From the NCBI GenBank assembly GCA_023664865.1, contig JAMPEU010000007.1, positions 1-64,000 of the forward strand: 64,000 nucleotides of DNA, read 5' to 3'. Origin of the DNA: Butyrivibrio sp. Its GTDB lineage: Bacteria > Bacillota > Clostridia > Lachnospirales > Lachnospiraceae. The notes beneath the pieces are model-generated. The model saw only the letters and a program-made list of their open reading frames with translations, searched no databases and had not been told where the DNA came from. This document shows positions 54,678-63,863 of the stretch, piece by piece. How positions within the stretch are numbered: position 1 is the first letter of the stretch; every line of letters begins with the position of its first letter. The position numbers and the translations under genes were made by a program.

Positions 54678-56651
54678 TCACATTCTTTCCACGATACCGC
54701 CATAACGGTACGCCTGTAAAAGTTCATTCAACTGATGTATGCTTTCCCTAAGTTCAGTCCCAATATCCGTATCGGCAATCTTCTGCCTGGTCGTACTGGT
54801 CTCTATAATGACCGAATCCGAAAAAATATCCGACTCGTTTATAATCGCTGATTCTGTAGACTCAAACGGTTCATGCGCTACAAGTCTCATTCCGTATGAA
54901 TTTGCTACCAGCGTATATCCCGCTATCCCTGTCTTATCCTGATATGCCTTGGAAAAACCGCCGTCTATGATAAGCAGTTTGCCTCCGCATTTAACAGGAG
55001 AATCGCCTTTCTTTAACTCCACAGGCACATGGCCGTTGACAATATGGGATTTATCCGCATCAAGGCCAAATTCCGTCAAAATTTTATTTATAACTTCCTC
55101 GTTATCAAGCAGCCTGTAATAACTGTTCTTCGTCTCGGTATGCACTTCCTTTTCTTCTACGAAATATCTTTCAAAGGTCGCCATCTTGTCCTTGCCAAAG
55201 ACCGGAGAATTAGGTCCCGCCCATATATACCAGATTATATCCTGACCTTTCAGCTTTTCCTGAAGGTCATGGTGGGAATAATAGCCTTTTCTGGCATATT
55301 GTTCCAGCACGTCATACAATGCCTTGCCGCTGTACTCTTTGCCATATACATTAACTTTACTGAAATTGCCTTCTTCATCCATCGGCATACAGCCGTGATA
55401 AAGCAAATTGGAATTATATACCTTATAAAGGCTGCCTTTGGCAAAGAGAAACTTAACATGCTTCTGCAGTTTCTCGCATCTGACAAAGGCATGGCGCAGA
55501 CGCTCCATCAACTGTTCCTCTTCCGCAGTCAATTCATACGGTCTTTCCCTGTTTATGGTCGGAAAATCCGTATCCTTCATATGATATTCTTTCCCATTGA
55601 TAACAATCGTTTTTTTATCATAATCTATGTTATTCAGCAAAAGCCTGTCATTCATGCCAAACTCAGGACGGCGCAAAATAAGCTGCCCTTCCAGTTTAAA
55701 CTGCAAAACGGCAATTGCCTTGTGCATTTTCATATCCAGGCTTAAATCTTTGGTATCATAGTCTGTATTATATTTAATGGCAAAAATATCGCAGTTTGTA
55801 TCCTTGTAAACTTCCATCGCAAAAGTGGCAAGCGGAATCAGGTTGATTCCGTATCCTTCTTCCAGCGTGGCAAGATTTCCATATCTCGCCGCCATCCTTA
55901 TTACATTGGCGATACAGGCAAGATGTCCGCTTGCCGCGCCCATCCACACTATGTCATGGTTGCCCCACTGTATGTCCACAGAGTGATATTTGCACAGCGT
56001 ATCCATGATAATATGCGGTCCCGGTCCTCTGTCATAGATATCCCCTACGATATGCAGATGGTCGATTACCAGCTGCTGTATCAGATTGCTCAAGGCGACT
56101 ATAAACTCAGGCGCCCTGCCGATACGGATAATAGTATGGATTATTTCATTATAGTACGCTTCCTTATCTTGAATCTCCGCCTTTTCCGTAATCAGTTCTT
56201 CTATTACATAGGAAAAATCCGGCGGCAGCGCTTTCCTGACCTTGGAGCGGGTATACTTGGAAGAAACCCTTTTCGTAATCTGCACCAGTCTGTGCAGCGT
56301 AATCTTATACCAGTCTTCAATACTGTCCTCATCTTCCTCTCGCAGAACTATTTCCAGCTTTTCTTTAGGATAATATATTAATGTGGCAAGGCTTTTTTTA
56401 TCTTTATTACTAAGCGTATTGCCAAATTCCTCGTCTATCTTGCGTCTGACGGAGCCTGAGCCGTTCTTAAGCACATGCTTAAACTGCTCATATTCCCCGT
56501 GGATATCCGTCATAAAATGCTCCGTACCCTTGGGAAGGCTTAAAATAGCCTGCAGATTAATAATTTCCGTAGACGCCGCCGCAATCGTCGGATACTGTTT
56601 CGCGAGGCTCTTTAAATACTTCTGCTCTAATTCGTCCATTTCAATCCCCAT
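54678..56651 (-). CDS. fbp: Fructose-1,6-bisphosphatase, class III
   Basis: This 657-residue enzyme removes the 1-phosphate of fructose-1,6-bisphosphate in gluconeogenesis. The metal-binding phosphoesterase motifs are TDIHGEYEQF (about 48), GDIYDRGPGPH (about 205) and WGNHDIVWMG (about 236). The length fits class III. The first ATG is at 56651; an ATG four codons on has a better site (TGGGGA). It begins 9 bases after the dapB stop, so it seems part of the lysine-riboswitch operon. Confidence 0.93.
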   Translation of the reverse strand: MGIEMDELEQKYLKSLAKQYPTIAAASTEIINLQAILSLPKGTEHFMTDIHGEYEQFKHVLKNGSGSVRRKIDEEFGNTLSNKDKKSLATLIYYPKEKLEIVLREEDEDSIEDWYKITLHRLVQITKRVSSKYTRSKVRKALPPDFSYVIEELITEKAEIQDKEAYYNEIIHTIIRIGRAPEFIVALSNLIQQLVIDHLHIVGDIYDRGPGPHIIMDTLCKYHSVDIQWGNHDIVWMGAASGHLACIANVIRMAARYGNLATLEEGYGINLIPLATFAMEVYKDTNCDIFAIKYNTDYDTKDLSLDMKMHKAIAVLQFKLEGQLILRRPEFGMNDRLLLNNIDYDKKTIVINGKEYHMKDTDFPTINRERPYELTAEEEQLMERLRHAFVRCEKLQKHVKFLFAKGSLYKVYNSNLLYHGCMPMDEEGNFSKVNVYGKEYSGKALYDVLEQYARKGYYSHHDLQEKLKGQDIIWYIWAGPNSPVFGKDKMATFERYFVEEKEVHTETKNSYYRLLDNEEVINKILTEFGLDADKSHIVNGHVPVELKKGDSPVKCGGKLLIIDGGFSKAYQDKTGIAGYTLVANSYGMRLVAHEPFESTESAIINESDIFSDSVIIETSTTRQKIADTDIGTELRESIHQLNELLQAYRYGGIVERM

Positions 56652-56660
56652 CTTTGCTTT

Positions 56661-57419
56661 CTAATTTTCTATAACGTCGCTCATATCATAGAGTCCGGCA
56701 TGTTTTCCTTTAAGGAATTTCGCCGCCTGAATTGCGCCTTTTCCAAACACCGCCTTGGAATACGCCCTATGCGAAAAAGTAATCACTTCGTCCGTTCCAG
56801 CGAATATTACGTCATGGTCGCCTACAATCGTGCCGCCTCTTACAGCGCTTATGCCGATTTCGTTACGAGTTCTCTTTTCCCTTTTGGCACTTCTATCATA
56901 GACATACTGGCAATCGCCGTCAAGCTCTTCTTTGATGGAATCAGCAAGCGCCAAAGCCGTACCGCTTGGCGCATCTAACTTCTGGTTATGGTGCTTCTCT
57001 ACAATCTCCACGTCAAAATCCGCTGGTGCAAGTATGGAAACCGCCTCTTTCAATATCTTTAAGAGCATATTTATGCCAAGCGACATATTGGCGGACTTAA
57101 GCACAGCGGTTTTAGCCGATATTTCCTTTACTTTGGCAAGCTGCATATCGGAAAGCCCTGTAGTGCATAACACACACGGCAGCTTTTTATCCGCGCAGTA
57201 ATCAAGCAGCGCATCGACAGCCGAGGCGGTACTAAAATCAATTATGGCATCCGCCCCTACATCGCACTTGCCAATCTCCGTAAAGACCGGATAGCTGTTT
57301 TTCCCTTCATCATATGCGTCTATCCCTGCTACGACCTCTATCTCATCATCAGCTGCGATAAGCCCGGTCAGCGTCTGTCCCATCTTGCCATTGCAGCCGT
57401 GTAAAATCACTCTCACCAT
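56661..57419 (-). CDS. dapB: 4-hydroxy-tetrahydrodipicolinate reductase
   Basis: This 252-residue enzyme carries out the second committed step to diaminopimelate and lysine, using NAD(P)H. The nucleotide-binding loop is GCNGKMG (about 7-13). KHHNQKLDAPSGTAL is the signature with catalytic His and Lys. ATG 57419 was chosen; TTG 57425, closer to AGGAGA, is an alternative. It follows dapA by 33 bases. Confidence 0.95.
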   Translation of the reverse strand: MVRVILHGCNGKMGQTLTGLIAADDEIEVVAGIDAYDEGKNSYPVFTEIGKCDVGADAIIDFSTASAVDALLDYCADKKLPCVLCTTGLSDMQLAKVKEISAKTAVLKSANMSLGINMLLKILKEAVSILAPADFDVEIVEKHHNQKLDAPSGTALALADSIKEELDGDCQYVYDRSAKREKRTRNEIGISAVRGGTIVGDHDVIFAGTDEVITFSHRAYSKAVFGKGAIQAAKFLKGKHAGLYDMSDVIEN

Positions 57420-57452
57420 TTCCAACGTTCTCTCCTTTATAAAATACCGTAA

Positions 57453-58337
57453 TTACAAAATGCCGTAATTTTTCATCGCGCTTTTAAGCTTCTCCAAATT
57501 AGCCTCTTCCATTTCACTAAGCGGCATCCTTGTAGGTCCCGCCTCTTTTCCCATAAGATTTAAGGCAGCCTTAACCGGAATCGGATTTACCTCGCAAAAC
57601 AAAGCGTCGTATAATTCAATGGCACGCAGCTGTTCCTTACAGCTTCCTTCCACATCTCCGGCAAAGAATTTCGCACAGATGTCATGCGTCTGTCTTGGCG
57701 CTACATTGGACATTACAGAAATAACTCCCTTGCCTCCGAGCGACAGGATAGGCACAATCTGGTCGTCGTTGCCCGAATAAATATCCACTTTTCCCTGTGC
57801 AAGAGACGCCAGTTTGGCTATCTGCGAAATGTTCCCGCTTGCCTCCTTGATTCCGACTATATTCGGCACATCATTGCAAAGCCTTACCGCCGTCTGCGGC
57901 AGAATGTTGCAGCCTGTTCTGCTGGGTACATTGTATAATATAATCGGGAGTTTCACCGAGTCCGCTATTTTCTTATAATGATTATACAGTCCGTTTTGGG
58001 TTGCCTTATTGTAATACGGAGTCACTAAAAGCAGAGCGTCCACACCGTATTTTTCAGCTTCCGTGGAAAGATAAACCGCCGTATCGGTGCAGTTGGAGCC
58101 GGTGCCTGCCACGACCGGAATCCTGCCGTTTACTTTCTGTGCGCAAAACTTAATTACCTCAAGATGCTCTTCATGCGTGAGCGTGGAAGACTCCCCTGTC
58201 GTACCGCATACTATAATCGCATCCGTGCCGTTTTGAATCTGAAACTCGATAAGTTCTTCAAACTTCTCAAAATTAACGCTTCCGTCCGCGCTAAAAGGTG
58301 TAACGATTGCAACTCCTGCTCCTTTAAATACTGCCAT
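57453..58337 (-). CDS. dapA: 4-hydroxy-tetrahydrodipicolinate synthase
   Basis: The ATG at 58337 follows GGAGGG by six bases and gives 294 residues; the upstream frame runs through the riboswitch terminator. The enzyme condenses pyruvate and aspartate semialdehyde. YNVPSRTG contains the catalytic Tyr, and the Schiff-base Lys is in GIKEASGN. It is the first gene after the lysine riboswitch, so lysine should switch off dapA, dapB and probably fbp. Confidence 0.96.
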   Translation of the reverse strand: MAVFKGAGVAIVTPFSADGSVNFEKFEELIEFQIQNGTDAIIVCGTTGESSTLTHEEHLEVIKFCAQKVNGRIPVVAGTGSNCTDTAVYLSTEAEKYGVDALLLVTPYYNKATQNGLYNHYKKIADSVKLPIILYNVPSRTGCNILPQTAVRLCNDVPNIVGIKEASGNISQIAKLASLAQGKVDIYSGNDDQIVPILSLGGKGVISVMSNVAPRQTHDICAKFFAGDVEGSCKEQLRAIELYDALFCEVNPIPVKAALNLMGKEAGPTRMPLSEMEEANLEKLKSAMKNYGIL

Positions 58338-58365
58338 ACTAATCCCTCCAAAAAGTAATGAAATA

Positions 58366-58398
58366 ATACAAAAGCTGACCGATAATGAGGTCAGCTTC
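58366..58398 (-). terminator. Riboswitch terminator upstream of dapA
   Basis: AAGCTGACC and GGTCAGCTT pair around TCATTATC, followed by TTTTGT on the minus strand, about 35 bases before the dapA start. It is the expected expression platform. Confidence 0.8.
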
Positions 58399-58423
58399 AT
58401 CATAATTGCTATTATAAATATCC

Positions 58424-58595
58424 CGATAGCGCCCCATCTTATTCGATGACAGTCATACAGCTATTAACTGCACGCCCAAGAAAAAATCTGCAGCCGACCT
58501 TTTCTTTCGGCATCTTTTCCTTTCCGAATACTTCATCTGCGCCTGCCGCATCCGTATCCATACTGATAAAAAATGCAACCTCTATCAACTTTCAT
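58424..58595 (-). ncRNA. Lysine riboswitch (L box)
   Basis: The minus strand reads GATAGAGGTTGCA, CAGTAT, TGCCGAAAGAAAA, TTTTCTTGGGCGTGCAG, GACTGTCA and closes with CGCTATC, in the order and spacing of the B. subtilis lysC L box. GATAG and CTATC form the closing P1 stem. It fills the gap between dapA and its promoter. Lysine binding should favour the terminator at 58366-58398. Confidence 0.92.
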
Positions 58596-58628
58596 TCGTG
58601 ATAAAATCACACCTACTGTTATTAAAAT

Positions 58629-58657
58629 ATATTAACACCGCCATTCCCAACTGTCAA
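58629..58657 (-). promoter_or_regulatory. Promoter of the dapA-dapB-fbp operon
   Basis: Consensus TTGACA (58652-58657), 17 bases, TAATAT (58629-58634) on the minus strand, about 30 bases before the riboswitch. Confidence 0.8.
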
Positions 58658-58708
58658 TATGCTCTTATGCTTAATTCCGATTAATTCTGAATTTTCTTTC
58701 TATAACTT

Positions 58709-59347
58709 TTATTCCTGCTCTTCTTCCACTATCTCCAGCTTGCTTACGGAAACCTCATACGCAGTCCTTCTTTCAAGCTGATCTTCGGAAATCTTTTTCA
58801 TATATTCCCTGCTCTGGATTCTGCCCCATACCGCGCAGCGGCTTCCCACCTCGAAGGTGCTGGCAAATCTGGCGTTTCTTCCCCAGCATATACATGGTAT
58901 GTAATCCGACTTGCCGTATGGCCTATTGACTGCTAAGAGCAAATCCGCGATTTCCCTGCCAAGCGGAGTTTTGCGGTATATCGGCGCTTTGCAGATATAG
59001 CCGTCTAAATATATCTGGTTGGTCTTGGTGCTTTCTTCAATGTCATCGACAAAATCAAGCTCTCTTGCAAACACAGACAGCACCAGTTTATTCTTTTTCT
59101 CCTCATGGCGGTTGTAGGAGCGGAACTGTCCGGAAATACTGATTTTCATACCCTTATAATCTTCATTTACGTCAAGCAGTCTCTCAGATACCATAACCGG
59201 AATGATATCCGTGGAATCGCTCAATCTGTCCACGCTGATATCTACCATATAGAATCCTTCTCCAAATATCTCATGACTAAATTCAAAATCGCTTACGACT
59301 TCCCCCATAATAGTCACTTGGTTATTTTCAATTACCTTATCTGTCAT
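58709..59347 (-). CDS. ssb: Single-stranded DNA-binding protein with two OB-like domains
   Basis: This 212-residue protein seems to have two OB-like domains: residues about 8-100 (NQVTIMGEVVSDFEFSHE) and 105-205 (NQIYLDGYICKAPIYRKTPL, then SDYIPCICWGRNARF). The second is closest to standard SSB. The end EIVEEEQE lacks the usual DDDIPF-like tip. Tandem domains suggest that two chains could do the work of the normal tetramer, or that this is a specialised extra copy. It is a single gene. Confidence 0.8.
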   Translation of the reverse strand: MTDKVIENNQVTIMGEVVSDFEFSHEIFGEGFYMVDISVDRLSDSTDIIPVMVSERLLDVNEDYKGMKISISGQFRSYNRHEEKKNKLVLSVFARELDFVDDIEESTKTNQIYLDGYICKAPIYRKTPLGREIADLLLAVNRPYGKSDYIPCICWGRNARFASTFEVGSRCAVWGRIQSREYMKKISEDQLERRTAYEVSVSKLEIVEEEQE

Positions 59348-59516
59348 TTCCTGTTCTCCCTTCTTTGTTAAAGAAACTTAACTCTTTAAGAATTTTTTCC
59401 GGTATTGTATTATCATTATATTCCTTTATTTGCAAAATAGAAGTGTCAACTGTCGCGTAAAGCAAGACTAGAATATAAAGAGTATAATAAATAGTATAAC
59501 AAAGATTACCATATAC

Positions 59517-59545
59517 TTGCAAGTTTTACTTTGTAGTGATATACT
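59517..59545 (+). promoter_or_regulatory. Promoter of typA
   Basis: TTGCAA (59517-59522), 17 bases, TATACT (59540-59545), about 60 bases before the start codon. Confidence 0.6.
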
Positions 59546-59606
59546 AAATAAGTTTGAAAAAATTATAAAATAAGTATAAATTTCAGGAAGGATTACGGTT
59601 ATTAGT

Positions 59607-61454
59607 ATGAATCAGGTAAGGGAAGACGTAAGAAATATTGCAATTATCGCCCATGTTGACCACGGCAAAACCACGCTGGTTGACGAGCTGCTAAAGCAAA
59701 GCGGCGTATTTCGGGAAAATCAAGAGGTTGCAGAGCGTATCATGGACTCTAATGACCTTGAGCGGGAGCGCGGCATTACGATTTTGTCAAAAAATACAGC
59801 TGTTATGTATAAAGGCGTAAAAATAAATATAATAGACACACCCGGACATGCGGATTTCGGCGGCGAGGTAGAGCGTGTCTTAAAAATGGTGAATGGCGTA
59901 ATTTTAGTAGTTGACGCTTTTGAAGGTCCCATGCCGCAGACCAGATTCGTATTAAAGAAGGCTTTGGAGCTGGATTTGTCAGTTATCGTATGTATTAACA
60001 AATGCGACAGGCCGGAGGCGAGGCCGATTCAGGTAGTCGATGAAGTGCTGGAGCTTCTGATGGATTTAGATGCAAACGACGAACAGCTTGACTGTCCTTT
60101 CGTCTACGCTTCCGCCAAAACGGGTACAGCTACGACGCAGCTTACCGTAAAGGGCAAGGACATGACGCCGCTTTTTGATACGATACTATCGCATATCCCT
60201 GCGCCATGCGGAGACCCTGACGCAGGCACGCAGGTGCTTATAAGCACCATCGATTATAACGAATATGTAGGGCGTATAGGCGTCGGAAAGGTTGATAACG
60301 GAACCATACATGTAAATCAGGAAGTCGTAATCGTAAACCACCATGAACCCGACAAGCTTAAAAAAGTGAAAGTCAGCAAGCTCTATGAATATGACGGGCT
60401 TAACAAAATAGATGTAAAAGAAGCGGGAATCGGCTCTATCGTAGCGATATCCGGCATTTCGGACATTCATATCGGCGACACCCTTTGCTCGCCGGAAACG
60501 CCGAACCCTATTCCTTTCCAGAAAATATCCGAACCTACCATCGCGATGCACTTTATCGTCAATGATTCCCCACTTGCCGGACAGGAAGGAAAGTATGTCA
60601 CAAGCCGCCACCTACGCGACAGGCTTTTCCGCGAGTTGAATACGGACGTGTCGCTGCGCGTCGAAGAAACCGATACGACGGAATCCTTTAAAGTATCGGG
60701 GCGCGGAGAGCTGCATCTGTCGGTCTTAATAGAAAATATGCGCAGGGAAGGCTACGAATTTGCAGTCAGCAAAGCGGAAGTGTTGTATAAGACAGACGAA
60801 AACGGCAAAAAGTTAGAGCCTATGGAGCTGACATATGTAGACGTACCCGAAGAATTTGCCGGTACGGTAATCGAAAAGCTGAGCCAGAGAAAAGGCGAGC
60901 TTAAAAATATGGGACAGGCAGCCGCAGGATATACCCGTCTGGAATTTTCCATACCTTCAAGGGGACTGATTGGCTACAGGGGCGAATTTATGACGGATAC
61001 GAAGGGCAATGGCATCATGAACAGCATCTTCGACGGCTACGGTCCTTATAAGGGAGACATCATGTACCGCAAGCAGGGTTCTTTAATCGCATATGAGGCA
61101 GGAGAGGCGATAACTTACGGTCTATATAATGCCCAGGAGCGCGGCACGCTTTTCATCGGTCCGGGTACGAAAGTATATTCCGGCATGGTAGTAGGGCAAA
61201 ATGGGCGCGGTGAGGATATCGAGCTGAATGTCTGCAAGAAGAAGCAGCTTACCAATACCCGTTCTTCCAGCGCAGATGAAGCGCTTAGACTTACGCCGCC
61301 CAAGGTTTTAAGTTTAGAGCAGGCATTAGAGTTCATTGATACAGACGAACTGCTTGAGGTCACGCCGTCAAGCTTAAGAATCAGGAAGAAAATCCTGGAT
61401 CCGACTATGAGAAAAAGAGCCGCTATATCGGCAGCGGCTAAATCCGGAGAATAA
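59607..61454 (+). CDS. typA: Translational GTPase TypA/BipA
   Basis: This 615-residue ribosome-binding GTPase has G1 [10 protein letters not shown]2 RGITI, G3 DTPGHADF and G4 NKCD, an EF-G-like beta-barrel and alpha/beta domains, and the BipA-specific C-terminal domain (about 490-610, [20 protein letters not shown]). It helps late ribosome assembly and growth under stress or cold. A family A repeat lies five bases after the stop. Confidence 0.95.
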   Translation: MNQVREDVRNIAIIAHVDHGKTTLVDELLKQSGVFRENQEVAERIMDSNDLERERGITILSKNTAVMYKGVKINIIDTPGHADFGGEVERVLKMVNGVILVVDAFEGPMPQTRFVLKKALELDLSVIVCINKCDRPEARPIQVVDEVLELLMDLDANDEQLDCPFVYASAKTGTATTQLTVKGKDMTPLFDTILSHIPAPCGDPDAGTQVLISTIDYNEYVGRIGVGKVDNGTIHVNQEVVIVNHHEPDKLKKVKVSKLYEYDGLNKIDVKEAGIGSIVAISGISDIHIGDTLCSPETPNPIPFQKISEPTIAMHFIVNDSPLAGQEGKYVTSRHLRDRLFRELNTDVSLRVEETDTTESFKVSGRGELHLSVLIENMRREGYEFAVSKAEVLYKTDENGKKLEPMELTYVDVPEEFAGTVIEKLSQRKGELKNMGQAAAGYTRLEFSIPSRGLIGYRGEFMTDTKGNGIMNSIFDGYGPYKGDIMYRKQGSLIAYEAGEAITYGLYNAQERGTLFIGPGTKVYSGMVVGQNGRGEDIELNVCKKKQLTNTRSSSADEALRLTPPKVLSLEQALEFIDTDELLEVTPSSLRIRKKILDPTMRKRAAISAAAKSGE

Positions 61455-61458
61455 TGGT

Positions 61459-61597
61459 GCGGCATGAACTCATATGTTTCTCCTTGAGGCACGCTCTCGC
61501 TCCGTGGAAAATCGCAGCGGTACTAAGCTCGAAAAGACCTCGCTAAGTACCGGCGTTTTCCAAGGACCTCAAGAAGAAGCATATGAGTTCATGCCGC
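61459..61597 (+). repeat. Family A structured repeat, copy A4
   Basis: The outer stem (left arm starts GCGGCATGAACTCATATG) pairs over about 30 positions with two G-U type changes. The core has CACGCTCTCGCTCCG, TGGAAAA/TTTTCCA and GGTACT/AGTACC. It fills the gap between the converging typA and mgtE genes. Confidence 0.8.
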
Positions 61598-61637
61598 TTA
61601 ACGTTGTGGATACATGGATTGTGAATAGTAATATGGA

Positions 61638-62969
61638 TTATATCCCTAACGCCAGTGTTGCGATTCTGAAATAGATTAATAAGGATATAGCGTCAACGAT
61701 TGTAGTTATGAATGGGCTCGCCATTACCGCCGGGTCCATTCCTATTTTCTTGGCAATCATCGGCAGAGTCGAGCCTACTACCTTAGCCACGATAACTGCC
61801 AGAAACAGCGTAATGCTGACTACTAAGGCAACTTGTACGCCTACCTGTTCTATTAAAAGTATCTTAACAAAGTTACATACTGCAAGCGTAAGGCCGCACA
61901 ACACAGCGGTGCGGATTTCCTTCCACACTACGGTAAGCCAGTCCCTGAATTGTATCTCGTCCAATGACAATCCACGAATGATAATCGCGCTCGCCTGTCC
62001 GCCCGCGTTTCCGCCCGTATCCATTAACATAGGGATAAATGCCGTCAGTACGACATATCTGCTAAGCGCATCTTCAAAAGAAGCAATAATCCTTCCTGTA
62101 AATGTGGCAGATATCATCAACAGCAAAAGCCACGGAATACGTTTTTTCCACGCATCAATAACACTTGTTTTCATATATGGTTTGTCGGAGGGCATAATAG
62201 CCGCCATCTTCTCGATATCCTCTGTGGTTTCTTCTTCAAGAATATCTACAACGTCATCGACAGTGATTATTCCGACAAGCCTCTCTTCATTATCCACAAC
62301 GGGCATGGAAGTAAAGTCGTACTTTTTGAACTGCCTTGCCACTTCTTCCTGGTCCATCATAGTATTTAAGGAGATGACATTGCCGTGCATTATATCCCCT
62401 ATAATGGCGTCTTGCGGGCTAAGCAGCAGATATCTGAGCGCTACCGTACCGACTAAAGTTCTTCTTCCATCAAGCACATAGCATATGTTTATCGTCTCAC
62501 TGTCCACGCCTACTTTACGGATTCTTGCCACAGCCTCTTCTACCGTCAATGTCTCTTTTAAGTCCACGTATTCCACCGTCATAATGCTGCCTGCAGAGTC
62601 TTCGGGATAACGCAGAAGATGGTTTATATCCCTTCTGGTCTCCGGGCTTGCATTGGTAAGCAGTCTTTTTACAACATTTGCAGGCATTTCTTCCAAAAGG
62701 TCAGTCGCATCGTCAGCCATAAGGTTATCTATGATGTTAGCCGCATCCTTATCGGACATTGAAGTTATAATATACTGCTCGGTTTCAATTTCCAGATATG
62801 AAAAGACATCCGCCGCCATGCTCTTAGGAAGAATGCGAAACAACTTAAGAAGGTCGTCACGCTCCATCTCTTCCATGGATGCCGCAATATCCGCTACGTT
62901 CATTTCCGTCATATGCTGGCGCAGCTTAAGGTACTGTCCCGAATTAAGTAATTCTATGATTTCTTCCAT
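61638..62969 (-). CDS. mgtE: Magnesium transporter MgtE
   Basis: This 443-residue protein has the N domain (about 1-120), two CBS domains (about 125-250; VEYVDLKETLTVEEAVARIR, MPVVDNEERLVGIITVDDVV) and five membrane segments (about 275-443) with GGNAGGQAS and the pore motif region near DPAVMASPFITTIVD. The cytoplasmic domains sense magnesium and close the channel. No M-box riboswitch was seen in the 13-base gap; it lies directly after yigZ, so the two form an operon. Confidence 0.95.
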   Translation of the reverse strand: MEEIIELLNSGQYLKLRQHMTEMNVADIAASMEEMERDDLLKLFRILPKSMAADVFSYLEIETEQYIITSMSDKDAANIIDNLMADDATDLLEEMPANVVKRLLTNASPETRRDINHLLRYPEDSAGSIMTVEYVDLKETLTVEEAVARIRKVGVDSETINICYVLDGRRTLVGTVALRYLLLSPQDAIIGDIMHGNVISLNTMMDQEEVARQFKKYDFTSMPVVDNEERLVGIITVDDVVDILEEETTEDIEKMAAIMPSDKPYMKTSVIDAWKKRIPWLLLLMISATFTGRIIASFEDALSRYVVLTAFIPMLMDTGGNAGGQASAIIIRGLSLDEIQFRDWLTVVWKEIRTAVLCGLTLAVCNFVKILLIEQVGVQVALVVSITLFLAVIVAKVVGSTLPMIAKKIGMDPAVMASPFITTIVDAISLLIYFRIATLALGI

Positions 62970-62982
62970 GCTTATCTCCTTT

Positions 62983-63618
62983 TCATAACATAAAATAACC
63001 CTCGCCCTTATCCTCTATCTGCGCTTTGCCGGCGGTTGCTTCGGTTATTTCTTTGATTACGGCTTCTTTATCTTCATATGGGATTTTAACTTTTATGACA
63101 ACAATATCAGTGTATTCAGGCTCCTCTATCGCAATATTCCTGCGTCCCATTATATACTGAATTTTCCCGATACCGTTGTAATCTGTGGTGATTTGCAAAG
63201 ACACGCCACGTATCATCCGGCGCACATCGCTTTCCGCCATTCCTGCCTGCGCCGCCTGGGTGTATGCGCGCACCAGCCCGCCTGTTCCAAGCAGAGTTCC
63301 GCCAAAGTAGCGCGTCACCACAATTACCGTATTGCACACTTCCATTCCAAGCAGCACTTCCAAAATCGGCTTTCCGGCTGTGCCTGAAGGCTCCCCATCA
63401 TCGGAAAATCTCACAATCTGCGCATTTTCACCCAATACATAGGCATAGCAGTTGTGCCTTGCGTCCCAATATTTCTTCTTCATAGAGTCGATGAACGCAA
63501 GCGCTTCTTCTTCTGTCTGAACGGGTGCGGTATTCGCTATAAATACGGATTTCTTTTCTTCAATTTTTCCCATGCCGCCGTGGGCAATGACATTATAAGA
63601 CTCTGCTTTATTATCCAT
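62983..63618 (-). CDS. yigZ: YigZ/IMPACT-family protein
   Basis: This 211-residue protein has the IMPACT N-terminal domain (about 15-125: KKKYWDARHNCYAYVLG, FSDDGEPSGTAGKPIL, VVTRYFGGTLLGTGGLVRAY) and a C-terminal ferredoxin-like domain (about 140-205). Its role is not settled; homologues have been linked to translation control and proline peptides. It precedes mgtE by 13 bases. Confidence 0.92.
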   Translation of the reverse strand: MDNKAESYNVIAHGGMGKIEEKKSVFIANTAPVQTEEEALAFIDSMKKKYWDARHNCYAYVLGENAQIVRFSDDGEPSGTAGKPILEVLLGMEVCNTVIVVTRYFGGTLLGTGGLVRAYTQAAQAGMAESDVRRMIRGVSLQITTDYNGIGKIQYIMGRRNIAIEEPEYTDIVVIKVKIPYEDKEAVIKEITEATAGKAQIEDKGEGYFML

Positions 63619-63656
63619 AAATTGCTTTCCATAAATACAATCTTTCTTACCGGTAC

Positions 63657-63739
63657 GAGCTTAATCCAAATGAATAAAACGGAGCTCCATGCCTAAAAAG
63701 CGGTAAGTCGCTCCTTATTTATTCATTTGGATTAAGCTC
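63657..63739 (-). repeat. Family B structured repeat, copy B4
   Basis: In minus orientation GAGCTTAATCCAAATGAATA pairs with a right arm ending GGATTAAGCTC around the family core with GGAGC/GCTCC. AACCA precedes it as in B3. The arms differ from B1 and B3 on both strands. It lies just upstream of yigZ. Bases 63740-63863 are AT-rich with nothing recognised. Confidence 0.75.
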
Positions 63740-63863
63740 TGGTTATTAAAATAAAATTCAACATTATATATATTAACATAATTGGGAATAAAAGTATATC
63801 AACTTGTGAATATTTAATAAAGATAATTATTATAGTTTATTTTGACTTTGTTCAGTTTACAAG

